Of a DNA stretch of 64,000 bases, positions 28,584 through 37,099 are shown piece by piece. Under the pieces are notes generated by a model. The model was not told the origin of the DNA. It made no database searches and was given only the letters and a program-made list of their open reading frames with translations. The DNA lies in the NCBI GenBank assembly GCA_025698865.1, contig JAILWQ010000001.1:372001-436000 (forward strand), given 5' to 3'. The position numbers and the translations under genes were made by a program. The DNA comes from Erythrobacter sp. (GTDB taxonomy: Bacteria > Pseudomonadota > Alphaproteobacteria > Sphingomonadales > Sphingomonadaceae). The stretch's first letter is position 1; each line of letters starts with the position of its first letter.

Positions 28584-29553
28584 AGAGCCCTCGCGGCGGG
28601 CTCGCATCGCGGTTTTCGTCTCCGGGCGCGGGAGCAACATGGCGGCGCTGCTCTATGCCAGCCGCCTGCCCGGCGCGCCTTACGAGATCGCTCTGGTCGC
28701 CAGCAACGATCCCGATGCCGAGGGGCTTGCTCTGGCCGAGGCGGAGGGGGTTCCCACCTTCGCTCTCTCGCACCGGGGAATGGCCCGCGCCGACCACGAC
28801 GAGGCGATGGAACAGGCGGCGCGCGATGCGGGTGCCGAATATATCGCGCTGGCCGGATATATGCGCATTCTGACGCCCGGCTTCGTTCAGCGGTGGGAGG
28901 GACGGATGCTCAACATCCATCCCTCGCTGCTCCCGAACTACACCGGGCTCGACACGCACGCCCGCGCCATCGCGGCGGGCGACAGTCATGGCGGCGTCTC
29001 GGTCCATCTCGTGACCGAGGATCTCGATGCAGGCGAAGTGCTGGGGCAGATCCCGGTGGCCATCCGCCCGGGCGAGACCGCCGACAGCCTGGCCGAACGC
29101 GTGCGCTTTGCCGAACATCAGCTCTACCCGCAGGTCCTTGCCCGGCATGTCTCGCGGCCCTTCGATGCCGAATGGCTGCTGGGCCGGGTGCGCGCCCTCG
29201 CCCTCGCCCTGCCCGAAACGCATGAGCGCGAAAGTCACGGCGCGCCCGGTTGGCGGGTGGGGACGGAGAAAAGCGGCAAGTATTTCGCGTATTTCTCCGA
29301 CCGGCATCACGGCACGCCGCATGTCTCGCTGCTGGTGAAGTGCGACGGGATGGACGAACTGGAGGCCTTGGTGGAAGATCAGCCGCACGCCTACCACAAG
29401 CCTGCCTATTACGGCGCGAGCGGGTGGCTCGGCGTCATCCTCGACCGCGCCGACATCGACTGGGACAGCGTCGCCGAACGTCTGCAACGCAGCTGGACAG
29501 CTGTCGCGCCCAGAAGCGTGACGAAGCTGATCGACGCCGCGGACTCGTTCTGA
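28576..29553 (+). CDS. purN: GAR transformylase (PurN) fused to a C-terminal YjbR/MmcQ-like domain
   Basis: 325 residues, against about 190-215 for normal PurN. Residues 1-200 are Pur[26 protein letters not shown]-type loop, [35 protein letters not shown] and the catalytic His/Asp in [13 protein letters not shown]. Residues 205-325 ([60 protein letters not shown]) match the MmcQ/YjbR fold, usually a separate small DNA-binding-like protein. There is no stop or frameshift between them. PurN adds a formyl group to GAR. The role of the tail domain is unknown. It overlaps purM at the start and the sulfotransferase gene at the stop. Confidence 0.9.
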   Translation: MPEEPSRRARIAVFVSGRGSNMAALLYASRLPGAPYEIALVASNDPDAEGLALAEAEGVPTFALSHRGMARADHDEAMEQAARDAGAEYIALAGYMRILTPGFVQRWEGRMLNIHPSLLPNYTGLDTHARAIAAGDSHGGVSVHLVTEDLDAGEVLGQIPVAIRPGETADSLAERVRFAEHQLYPQVLARHVSRPFDAEWLLGRVRALALALPETHERESHGAPGWRVGTEKSGKYFAYFSDRHHGTPHVSLLVKCDGMDELEALVEDQPHAYHKPAYYGASGWLGVILDRADIDWDSVAERLQRSWTAVAPRSVTKLIDAADSF

Positions 29554-30743
29554 TGCCCCCGCGCCTGCACCCGCTCGCCGTATCGGGTGCGGCGCGAAAG
29601 GCGATGCGGCTGCTCGAATGGTCGTGGTCGAGCGGCTGGAACGAGAAGCCCGCGCTCGACCCCGCCGCCCTGTGGGCGACCGGCAGCAAGGGCTACGCGC
29701 CCGAGGACGAGATCTCGATCCGCGCGCCGGAAGACGTCTCCGATTTCCGCGAGCGGCTGGAGCTTCTGTGCGCGTCCCTGCGCGAGGAGGCCGATCTCAA
29801 TCCGCTCGGTCACACCATGGCCTATGGCCAGATCACCGGCGCGATCCGCAAGCGGCACGCGCTCGGCCGGCTCTGGCGCAAGCGTCCCGAGCTGGCCGAA
29901 ACCGCAATTGCCGCGCCGATCGCGATCGTCGGGCAGATGCGCGCCGGGACCACGCGTCTCCAGCGCCTGATTGCCGCCGACCCCGCGCATTCCGGCACGC
30001 GGTTCTGCGACAGCCACAACCCGCTGCCCCGCACGCCCGATTTCCGCCCCTTGCGCAGCCGCGCCGCGCTGGCCGTGGCACGGATCGTCAATCCCTGGCT
30101 CGACACGCTGCATCCCTTCGGCGCGACTCGCACGGACGAGGAGATCGGCTGGCTGTCGGCCGCGCTCGGCGCCTGCGCCTTCGAAGCCCAGTGGAACATC
30201 CCCTCCTTCGTCGCGCATAGCGAGGCGACGGAGCCCGCCCCGGTCTATCGCGAATTCGCCCGCATCCTGCGAACCGACGCGGCCTTCCATGGCAACGCCC
30301 ACCGGCCCCGCGTGCTCAAATGCCCGCAATTCTCCGAGGATCTCGAGGCGCTGATCCGCGAATTTCCCGACGCCCGCCTCGTCGTCGCCCGGCGGGAGCG
30401 GGAGGCCACCGTGGCGAGCGCGGTATCGATGGTCGCGGCGCAGAGCGCTTTCCAGTCCGATGCCCGGACCACACAGGATATCGAGGCGGAATGGCAGCGC
30501 AAGACGGCCCTGCGCGACGCGCGGATGGCCGAGGGTCTGAGGGATTGCGCCAATCCGGCGGTCGAGGTGCGTTTCGAGGATCTCAACCGCGACTGGCGCG
30601 CGGCGATCGCGAGAATTTACGAGCGGCTGGGCCTGAAGCTGACGGATGCGGCCCTTGCGGCGATGGCGGCAGAGGCGGAAACGGCACGCGGCGATGCCCA
30701 TCACGGCCATGAACGCCAGGTGCGGCGGTTCGCGAAAGCCTAG
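29553..30743 (+). CDS. Sulfotransferase-family protein
   Basis: 396 residues. The start ATG shares one base with the purN stop (TGATG). PIAIVGQMRAGTTRLQRLIA near residue 130 is the 5'-phosphosulfate-binding loop of PAPS sulfotransferases, and RLVVARREREATVASAVSM holds the 3'-phosphate site. The bulk is helical and resembles the bacterial sulfotransferase_3 group. Acceptor unknown. Co-transcribed with purM and purN, but no obvious sulfation partner is nearby, so it may simply share their promoter. Confidence 0.85.
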   Translation: MPPRLHPLAVSGAARKAMRLLEWSWSSGWNEKPALDPAALWATGSKGYAPEDEISIRAPEDVSDFRERLELLCASLREEADLNPLGHTMAYGQITGAIRKRHALGRLWRKRPELAETAIAAPIAIVGQMRAGTTRLQRLIAADPAHSGTRFCDSHNPLPRTPDFRPLRSRAALAVARIVNPWLDTLHPFGATRTDEEIGWLSAALGACAFEAQWNIPSFVAHSEATEPAPVYREFARILRTDAAFHGNAHRPRVLKCPQFSEDLEALIREFPDARLVVARREREATVASAVSMVAAQSAFQSDARTTQDIEAEWQRKTALRDARMAEGLRDCANPAVEVRFEDLNRDWRAAIARIYERLGLKLTDAALAAMAAEAETARGDAHHGHERQVRRFAKA

Positions 30744-30764
30744 GGCAAAGCCCGGGCCGGCGGT

Positions 30765-31217
30765 TCAGGAAACAGCGCTGGTGCGGCGCAGATGGGCGGT
30801 GATGCGGGTCACCGATACTGCGTTGCCGTCACGAAATGCCTGCAACTCGCTGGCTTTTCCATCCTCGCTATAGCTGATCCGCCAGAGGCTTTCGCTGCAA
30901 TGTTCGGGATCGTCCGAAACGAGGCGGCCCTTGACGTGGATCTCGCCTTCCTGCCGGAATATCTGGTCGGTCTCGATCCGCATGTCCGGCACGATGCGGT
31001 AGAGCTCGCGCGCCGCGGCCAGAAAGGCCCCGCGACCCCGGATCGAGGATCCGACCGTGTCGAGATAGATGAAATCGTCCGCCAGCGCCTGTTCCAGCGC
31101 GGCATACTCGCGCGCGTTGAGCAGGCGCATGATCGCCTGCGTCCGGTCGATATCGGCGGACCGGAACCAGGTCACGGGTTGGAACAGTTTGCGAGGCACG
31201 CCGCGCTCATACCACAC
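30765..31217 (-). CDS. SnoaL/NTF2-like fold protein
   Basis: 150 residues. DRTQAIMRLLNAREYAALEQALADDFIYLDTVGSSIRGRGAFLAA is the alpha-plus-beta cone start of the NTF2-like superfamily, followed by strands with conserved Trp and Phe (SLWRISYSEDGKASELQAFRDG). These small proteins may be enzymes or binding proteins for hydrophobic ligands; function cannot be set here. Lies downstream of ndk on the same strand with 53 bases between. Confidence 0.72.
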   Translation of the reverse strand: MWYERGVPRKLFQPVTWFRSADIDRTQAIMRLLNAREYAALEQALADDFIYLDTVGSSIRGRGAFLAAARELYRIVPDMRIETDQIFRQEGEIHVKGRLVSDDPEHCSESLWRISYSEDGKASELQAFRDGNAVSVTRITAHLRRTSAVS

Positions 31218-31270
31218 GGGCGAGCGCGGCGTTACGTCATATGTTGTACGCGTCCTGTTCCTCCGAACGG

Positions 31271-31693
31271 TCAGCCGACGATTTCGTCCTTCGAGAAGAA
31301 GAAATCGATTTCGTTGGCCGCGTTCTCGTCGGAGTCCGAACCGTGGACCGAATTCGCCTCGATGCTCTCGGCGTAGGTCTTGCGGATCGTGCCGTCCTCG
31401 GCATCGGCCGGGTTGGTGGCGCCCATGACGTCGCGGTTGCGCTTCACGGCGTCCTCGCCCTCGAGCACCTGCACGACAACCGGGCCGCTTGTCATGAAGT
31501 CGACCAGCTCGCCGTAGAACGGACGCTCGGCGTGGACTTCGTAGAACTTCTTGGCCTGATCCTCGCTCATCTGGATGCGCTTGGAGGCGACGACGCGCAG
31601 GCCGGCTTCCTCGAGCATCTTGGTGACCGCGCCGGTCAGGTTGCGGCGGGTGGCATCGGGCTTGATGATCGAAAAGGTGCGGGTGACCGCCAT
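31271..31693 (-). CDS. ndk: Nucleoside-diphosphate kinase
   Basis: 140 residues, standard length. [16 protein letters not shown], the catalytic His117 in NSVHGSDS, and [13 protein letters not shown] at the end. It passes the terminal phosphate of ATP to other nucleoside diphosphates through a phosphohistidine, keeping NTP/dNTP pools balanced. Cytosolic. Confidence 0.97.
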   Translation of the reverse strand: MAVTRTFSIIKPDATRRNLTGAVTKMLEEAGLRVVASKRIQMSEDQAKKFYEVHAERPFYGELVDFMTSGPVVVQVLEGEDAVKRNRDVMGATNPADAEDGTIRKTYAESIEANSVHGSDSDENAANEIDFFFSKDEIVG

Positions 31694-31738
31694 GGGAAAT
31701 TCCTTAAGTGTTGAGGGGGAGGTCTAAGGGAGAAAGTC

Positions 31739-31768
31739 GGGCGCGCCGATAGCGCCCGCGCCCTTTTT
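31739..31768 (+). terminator. Terminator-like hairpin with T5, plus strand
   Basis: GGGCGCG (31739-31745) pairs with CGCGCCC (31757-31763), followed by TTTTT (31764-31768). It is oriented to stop plus-strand transcripts, but both flanking genes are on the minus strand, where it has no T tract. It may stop antisense RNA or act as a hairpin in the lipoprotein mRNA tail. Confidence 0.5.
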
Positions 31769-31801
31769 GGGCAAGCGTTTCGCGCGCCGAGCTCCCGAGC
31801 C

Positions 31802-32308
31802 TCATTCCATGCCGATGCCGACCATCAGCTGCGCCACAGTCTCGCCGGTTTCCTCCGAGACGTTGAAGCTGACGGCCAGATCGTGCGGCCCCTTGCCGGC
31901 GAACATGACGGTGCGCCCGGCTTTCATCTGCATCTCGACCGCCACGCCCGCCGCCTCAGCCTGCCGGTGGTAGAATGCCGCAAGCTCTTCCGGATCGTCC
32001 CCGCTGCGCATGGTCAGGAGAACGCCGTTCCCGCCGCCATGGCGGACATGGGTGTTCGAGATCACCTCGGCTCCGGGGTAGAGCGTGAAGCCGGCAGGCA
32101 GGCGGACCGGGACCTTCTCGCCCGACCGCATGGTAGCGACCGTCCCGTCCTCGCGGTGGATGCGGGCGCTGATCTCGCCTGTCTCGCCATCGACGATGTA
32201 GCTGCCGCGTTCACGATCCTCCGGTTGCGCCTGTGTCCGGTCCTCGCTGTCCGGCTCGCTCGCGCAGGCACCAAGGATCAGGAGAAGGGCGGGAAAAGCG
32301 CGGCGCAT
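31802..32308 (-). CDS. Predicted lipoprotein of unknown function
   Basis: 168 residues from ATG 32308. MRRAFPALLLILGACASEP is a lipoprotein signal; GAC is the lipobox and Cys the acyl anchor. The rest is a charged linker with Glu/Asp and then a roughly 120-residue domain (VPVRLPAGFTLYPGAEVISNTHVRHGGGNGVLLTMRSGDD, LAAFYHRQAEAAGVAVEM). The last part looks like a compact alpha/beta fold. I know no family. Downstream of holC on the same strand (28 bases). Confidence 0.78.
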   Translation of the reverse strand: MRRAFPALLLILGACASEPDSEDRTQAQPEDRERGSYIVDGETGEISARIHREDGTVATMRSGEKVPVRLPAGFTLYPGAEVISNTHVRHGGGNGVLLTMRSGDDPEELAAFYHRQAEAAGVAVEMQMKAGRTVMFAGKGPHDLAVSFNVSEETGETVAQLMVGIGME

Positions 32309-32336
32309 GGGTCTCCGTGCAGAAGGGTCGATCCGG

Positions 32337-32792
32337 TCAGCGGCCCTCGCGCCACGCGCCGTCGGGCCTCTGTTTGAAGATATGCAGATCGGGAGCGCTT
32401 GTTCCGTCCGCGTCCTCGGCCGAGGAAAGACGGCGCCACAGATCGCGCGCCGCATCGGTGCTTTCCGGGCCGAACAGCAGGAGGACGCGATCAAAGCGGT
32501 CGGCGGTGTCGCAAATGTCGCCGTCCGCGACGATGGCGATGCTCGCCCCGTTGTCGCGCGCGCCATCGGCCGAGAGCAGGATCGGCTGGCGCGCCGCATG
32601 GCCTGCTTCCGCTTCCCCGTTGGCGAGGAAGGCGCCGTCCGCGGCCCACAAGGCCTCGGAGATCTGCGCACGCACCGCCGCGTCGGCATGGACCACGGCG
32701 AGGCGCGCGCCGCTCGCCACGGCCTTGCGAGCCAGCATGGGCACGACCTCGACCACCGGGTCGCGGCTCAACTGGTAGAAGTCGATCCGCAT
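32337..32792 (-). CDS. holC: DNA polymerase III chi subunit
   Basis: 151 residues. MRIDFYQLSRDPVVEVVPMLARKAVASGARLAVVHAD and LWAADGAFLANGEAEAGHAARQPILLS match the HolC fold (LGTDPxxFLPHG region modified). Chi links the clamp loader to single-stranded DNA-binding protein during replication. Part of a minus-strand run pepA, DUF2256, holC; the start of holC is four bases after the DUF2256 stop. pepA-holC adjacency is a common one in proteobacteria and supports the call. Confidence 0.85.
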   Translation of the reverse strand: MRIDFYQLSRDPVVEVVPMLARKAVASGARLAVVHADAAVRAQISEALWAADGAFLANGEAEAGHAARQPILLSADGARDNGASIAIVADGDICDTADRFDRVLLLFGPESTDAARDLWRRLSSAEDADGTSAPDLHIFKQRPDGAWREGR

Positions 32793-32796
32793 CGCC

Positions 32797-32958
32797 TCAG
32801 GCCCGCCGGCACCGGTCGGAACAGTATTTCACCTCGTCCCAGTGGCGTGCCCATTTCTTGCGCCAGGCGAAGGGGAGGCCGCAGGCGGCACAGATCTTCT
32901 GCGGCAGGTCGCCCTTGCGCCGCATCTTGCCCGTGCCGCCAGAACTGCCTTCGCTCAT
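32797..32958 (-). CDS. Tiny zinc-finger-like DUF2256 protein
   Basis: 53 residues, found by reading the gap between pepA and holC. It starts [20 protein letters not shown], then [33 protein letters not shown]. The pattern CxxCxxPFxWRKKWxRxWxEVKYCSxRCR is that of DUF2256, a widespread short family of unknown function with a four-cysteine zinc site. The gene runs 32797-32958 with ten bases to the pepA stop on the downstream side and four to holC. Probably translated from the same transcript. Confidence 0.88.
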   Translation of the reverse strand: MSEGSSGGTGKMRRKGDLPQKICAACGLPFAWRKKWARHWDEVKYCSDRCRRA

Positions 32959-32967
32959 GGCGCCGGA

Positions 32968-34422
32968 TCAGCTCTCGGCGGTGTCGCGCACCAGCTGGTC
33001 GATCAGGCGCACGCCATAGCCGGTCGCGCCCTTGCCCCAGGTGGCGCCGGGCTTGTCGGCCCAGACCATGCCGGCGATGTCGCAATGCGCCCACGGCGTG
33101 CCGTCGGCGATGAAGCGCTGGAGGAACTGTGCCGCGGTGATCGAGCCTGCGCCCTTGCCGCCGATATTCTTCATGTCGGCGATCGGGCTGTCGATCAGCT
33201 TGTCGTAAGCGGCACCCAATGGCATCCGCCACACCGCATCGCCGCTCGCCTTGCCGGCTGCGGTCAGCGCATCGGCGAGGCTGTCGTCATTCGAGAAGAT
33301 GCCCGCATGCTCGTTGCCCAGGGCGACGATCATGGCGCCGGTGAGCGTGGCGAAATCGACGATCCGCGCGGGCTGGAACTCCTCTTGGGTCCAGTGCAGA
33401 GCGTCGGCGAGGACCAGCCGGCCTTCGGCGTCGGTGTTGAGCACCTCGATCGTCTGCCCGCTCATGCTGGTCACGACATCGCCCGGGCGCTGCGCCTTGC
33501 TGCCCGGCATGTTCTCGACGAGGCCCATCACGCCGACGACATTGGCCTTCGCCTTGCGCTTCGCCAGCGCCAACATCGCGCCCGCGACCGCGCCGGCGCC
33601 GCCCATGTCCCACTTCATGTCTTCCATGCCCGGCCCCGGCTTGAGCGAGATGCCGCCGGTATCGAAGGTGACGCCCTTGCCGACGAAGGCGGTCGGCGCA
33701 TCGCCCTGCCCGCCGCCGTTCCAGCGGATGGCGAGAATGCGCGATTCGCGGTCGGAACCCTGTCCGACGCCGAGCAGCGCGCCCATGCCCATTTCTTCCA
33801 TCTGCGCTTCGTCGAGCACGATGATCTCGGCTCCGGTGCCCTCGAACCGCTTGCGGCACCGCTCGACGAAGCTGACCGGAAAGAGGATGTTGGCGGGTTC
33901 GGTGATCAGCTCGCGGGTGAACTCGACGCCCTCGGCAACCGCTTCCATCGCGGCCCAGGCGCCTTGGGCGCCTTCCGGAGCGCCAATCACGGTCACCCCT
34001 TCGAGAGAGACCTTCTGCTCGTCCTTCATCTTCGTGCGGTAGCTGTCCCAGCGCCAGTTGCGCAGGCGCAGGCCGAGCAGGATCTTCGCGATATCGTCGG
34101 CGGAATGCCCGTCCGCTATCAGGCCGATGCGCTTCTCGCCCGAGGACTGGTACTGCGCGGCGAGCGCGGCGCCCGCCTTTTCCAGGTTGGCGGTGCGCGT
34201 CTCGCTGTCCGCAGCTCCGGCTCCGGCGAGGGCGACACGAACAACCGAGCCATCGCGCTCGGCAAAGCCGTCGAACACCTGGCCCGCCGCGCCCTTGAAG
34301 CGCGCCGCTGCAACACCTTCGCGCAGACTTGTTTCGAGATCGGAAGGAAGCTTGCTCTTGTCGACCACATGGGCGATGAGCCGCAGCCCTTCGGGACGGG
34401 ACCGACTGAATTCGATGTGCAT
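32968..34422 (-). CDS. pepA: Leucyl (cytosol) aminopeptidase
   Basis: 484 residues of the M17 family. The catalytic C-terminal domain has FVGKGVTFDTGGISLKPGPGMEDMKWDMGGAGAV (Lys and Asp metal ligands) and the family signature NTDAEGRLVLADAL. It is a hexameric di-metal enzyme that trims N-terminal residues of peptides; in some bacteria it also binds DNA. Start at ATG 34422. Divergent from lptD (130 bases between starts). Confidence 0.96.
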   Translation of the reverse strand: MHIEFSRSRPEGLRLIAHVVDKSKLPSDLETSLREGVAAARFKGAAGQVFDGFAERDGSVVRVALAGAGAADSETRTANLEKAGAALAAQYQSSGEKRIGLIADGHSADDIAKILLGLRLRNWRWDSYRTKMKDEQKVSLEGVTVIGAPEGAQGAWAAMEAVAEGVEFTRELITEPANILFPVSFVERCRKRFEGTGAEIIVLDEAQMEEMGMGALLGVGQGSDRESRILAIRWNGGGQGDAPTAFVGKGVTFDTGGISLKPGPGMEDMKWDMGGAGAVAGAMLALAKRKAKANVVGVMGLVENMPGSKAQRPGDVVTSMSGQTIEVLNTDAEGRLVLADALHWTQEEFQPARIVDFATLTGAMIVALGNEHAGIFSNDDSLADALTAAGKASGDAVWRMPLGAAYDKLIDSPIADMKNIGGKGAGSITAAQFLQRFIADGTPWAHCDIAGMVWADKPGATWGKGATGYGVRLIDQLVRDTAES

Positions 34423-34525
34423 GGAAACTCCTGGAAACGTGTCTGGTGGCGCGCCGAGGCCCGTTCGCCTGCGCAAGGCGCTCGCGGCGAGGGTGTGCGA
34501 ACTGCCGCTGATCGCAATTGCGCTT

Positions 34526-34545
34526 AAGGAGTGGCGATGCGATAG
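34526..34545 (+). promoter_or_regulatory. Two-codon upstream ORF with strong ribosome site before lptD
   Basis: AAGGAG (34526-34531) is followed five bases later by ATG CGA TAG (34537-34545), a minimal two-codon ORF. It ends seven bases before the lptD start ATG at 34553, which has no strong ribosome site of its own. Ribosomes stopping here could restart on lptD. Confidence 0.5.
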
Positions 34546-34552
34546 GCAAGGC

Positions 34553-36916
34553 ATGCCGCCGCCCTGCGACCCCGCGCGTCCGGCGCATCTGCTTCCCGCC
34601 GGTTTCGCGCTGACGGCACTCGTCGCGATGGCCGCGCCTCTCAGCGCGCAGGACGGTGCGGCGCCTGGCATGGGCACGGCGGAAGAGCCTCTCGAGGTTC
34701 CCGACCCCGCCAGCCCCGAATTTCCGGGCCGACAGGACGAGGGGCTTCCGCAAGACCTGCCGCCCTTCCCCGGCGGCGAATCCACGGCGCCCGAGTTCAA
34801 CGCCGCGGGCGAACGGCAGATCGGCTTCGAAGCCAATGTGCTCGAATACGATTCGGACGGCGAGACCGTCACCGCCGCCGGCAATGTCGTGCTGCGCAGT
34901 GGCGATCGCTCGCTGCGCGCGGACCGCGTCAGCTGGTCGCGCCCGTCGGGAGAGATCGTCGCCACGGGCCGCGTCCGCTTCGTCGACGAGAACGGCAACC
35001 AGCTCTTTTCCGAACGGATCGTCCTGACCGACGAGTTCGAGGCCGGGGCCATGGAGGACCTGCTGCTGGCGCTGCGCCAGGGCGGGCGTCTCGCCGCCGA
35101 ATCCGCGACCCGCGATGCCGACGGCACCGTCGCGCTCAACCGCGCGGCCTATTCGGGCTGCGCCGTCACCACGCCCGACGGATGCCCGAAAGAGCCGAGC
35201 TGGCGCATCACCGCCGACCGGGTGATCTACGAGCCGGCGGAGAACCGGGTCCGCTTCCAGTCCGCCTATTTCGAACTGTTCGGGCTGCGCCTGCTCCCTC
35301 TGCCCGCGCTCTCGCTGCGGACTGATGGCGGGGCGGCCGCGGGCTTCCTGGTGCCCGACTTCCGGGTGTCGCAGAGCAACGGGGCGGAACTGTCCGGGAG
35401 CTATTACTGGCGGCTCGCGCCGAACCGCGACCTGACCGCCGGGGCCTATGTCTTCACCGACGCGCCGCCGATGGTGAGCGGCCAGTATCGCGAGCTGAAC
35501 GAGGCCGGGGCCTTCCAGATCACGGGGTACCTCACCCACAGCCGCCGCTCATCGAATTTCGTGGGCGGGCAGGCGATGGAGTTCGACAGCGAGCCGCGCG
35601 GCTACCTCTTCGCCAACGGGCGCTACCAGTTCGATCCCAACTGGAGTGTCACCGGCTCCGTCCGGGTGGCGAGCGACCGGACGTTCCTGCGCCGCTACGA
35701 TCTCAGCCGCGACGACCGGCTCCGTTCGGTCGTCGAGGTCGAGCGGATCGACGACAATTCCTACCTCTCCATCGCCGGCTGGGCGACGCAGACGCTGCGG
35801 CTGGGCGACGATCAGGGACAGGTGCCGGTGGCACTGCCCGCGATCGATTATCGCCACCGCCTGTCCGATCCGGTCCTCGGCGGGCGGATCGAATTGCAGG
35901 CCAACAGCCTCGCCCTGCTGCGCGGCGATGGGCAGGACACCCAGCGCGCCTTTGCCAAGGCGCAGTGGGACCTGAAGCGTATCACGCCCGGCGGGCAGGT
36001 CGTGACGGTCACCGGCCTGGTGCGCGGCGATGTCTATCATTCGAGCGACAATGAACTGACGCCCACCCCGATCTATCGCGGCGATACCGGATGGGACGGG
36101 CGCGGGATTGCCCTCGGCGCGGTCGATGTCAGCTGGCCGCTGGTGGGTTCGCTGTTCGGCGGCCAGCAAGTGCTGACGCCGCGCGTCCAGATCGTCGCCA
36201 CCCCGCCGATCCGCAACCTCGCCATTCCCAACGAGGATTCGCGCGCCATCGACCTCGAGGATTCCAACCTCTTCGCGCTCAACCGCTTCCCGGGCTACGA
36301 CCGGATCGAGGACGGCGCGCGGGTCACCTATGGCGTCGACTGGCAGTTGAACCGGCCCGGCCTGCGGCTGGAGAGCACGATCGGCCAGTCCTACCGCCTC
36401 GATTCGGAGCGCTCGATCATTCCGGACGGCACCGGCCTTTCGGAACGGGTCTCGGACTTCGTCGGACGGACGCAGCTGCGCTATCGCGATTTTCTGAAGG
36501 TGACTCACCGGTTCCGTCTCGACAAGGACAGTTTCGCGGTCCGCCGCAACGAGATCGACGCCACGGTCGGCAGCAGCCGGACCTATGCCGAAATCGGCTA
36601 TCTCCGCCTCGACCGCGACATCACTCTGGTGGAGGACTTGCAGGACCGCGAGGAGGCGCGCGCCGCCGTCCGCATCGCTTTCGCCAATTACTGGTCGGTC
36701 TTCGGCTCGGGCATCTTCAACCTGACCGATGCCGAGGAGGACCCGACCTTCACCAGCGACGGGTTCGAACCGATCCGCACCCGGCTCGGCATCGCCTATC
36801 AGGACGACTGCCTGGAACTGGGCCTGACCTGGCGCCGCGATTACGTGACACTGGGCGATGCGCGGCGCGGCAACACCTTCCAGCTGTTCTTCTCTCTTCG
36901 CAATCTGGGCATCTGA
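34553..36916 (+). CDS. lptD: LPS-assembly outer-membrane protein LptD
   Basis: 787 residues. After a signal region (LLPAGFALTALVAMAAPLSAQ) comes a proline/acid-rich linker, then the LptA-like OstA domain (FEANVLEYDSDGETVTAAGN, SLRADRVSW, FVDENGNQLF), then the C-terminal beta-barrel rich in aromatic strands ending LFFSLRNLGI. LptD with LptE inserts lipopolysaccharide into the outer leaflet. Only three cysteines are obvious (SGC, DGC, DDC), so the disulfide pattern differs from E. coli. First gene of the lptD-surA-pdxA-rsmA run, a conserved proteobacterial operon. Confidence 0.95.
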   Translation: MPPPCDPARPAHLLPAGFALTALVAMAAPLSAQDGAAPGMGTAEEPLEVPDPASPEFPGRQDEGLPQDLPPFPGGESTAPEFNAAGERQIGFEANVLEYDSDGETVTAAGNVVLRSGDRSLRADRVSWSRPSGEIVATGRVRFVDENGNQLFSERIVLTDEFEAGAMEDLLLALRQGGRLAAESATRDADGTVALNRAAYSGCAVTTPDGCPKEPSWRITADRVIYEPAENRVRFQSAYFELFGLRLLPLPALSLRTDGGAAAGFLVPDFRVSQSNGAELSGSYYWRLAPNRDLTAGAYVFTDAPPMVSGQYRELNEAGAFQITGYLTHSRRSSNFVGGQAMEFDSEPRGYLFANGRYQFDPNWSVTGSVRVASDRTFLRRYDLSRDDRLRSVVEVERIDDNSYLSIAGWATQTLRLGDDQGQVPVALPAIDYRHRLSDPVLGGRIELQANSLALLRGDGQDTQRAFAKAQWDLKRITPGGQVVTVTGLVRGDVYHSSDNELTPTPIYRGDTGWDGRGIALGAVDVSWPLVGSLFGGQQVLTPRVQIVATPPIRNLAIPNEDSRAIDLEDSNLFALNRFPGYDRIEDGARVTYGVDWQLNRPGLRLESTIGQSYRLDSERSIIPDGTGLSERVSDFVGRTQLRYRDFLKVTHRFRLDKDSFAVRRNEIDATVGSSRTYAEIGYLRLDRDITLVEDLQDREEARAAVRIAFANYWSVFGSGIFNLTDAEEDPTFTSDGFEPIRTRLGIAYQDDCLELGLTWRRDYVTLGDARRGNTFQLFFSLRNLGI

Positions 36917-37099
36917 TATCGCCTGCCCGACAGGAGCGGCTTCGTCCGCGATGGCGGCAGGCGTTGGCAAGAGGTGCGATGCACGCTATTCGCGACCGCC
37001 TTCCGACCGACCCAATCAGCTTCGGTTAAGCCAGAGACGGGCACAGGCCGGGCGATTTTCGGGCGCCGGATGGGCGCCTTCACACGGGATATCTACGAC

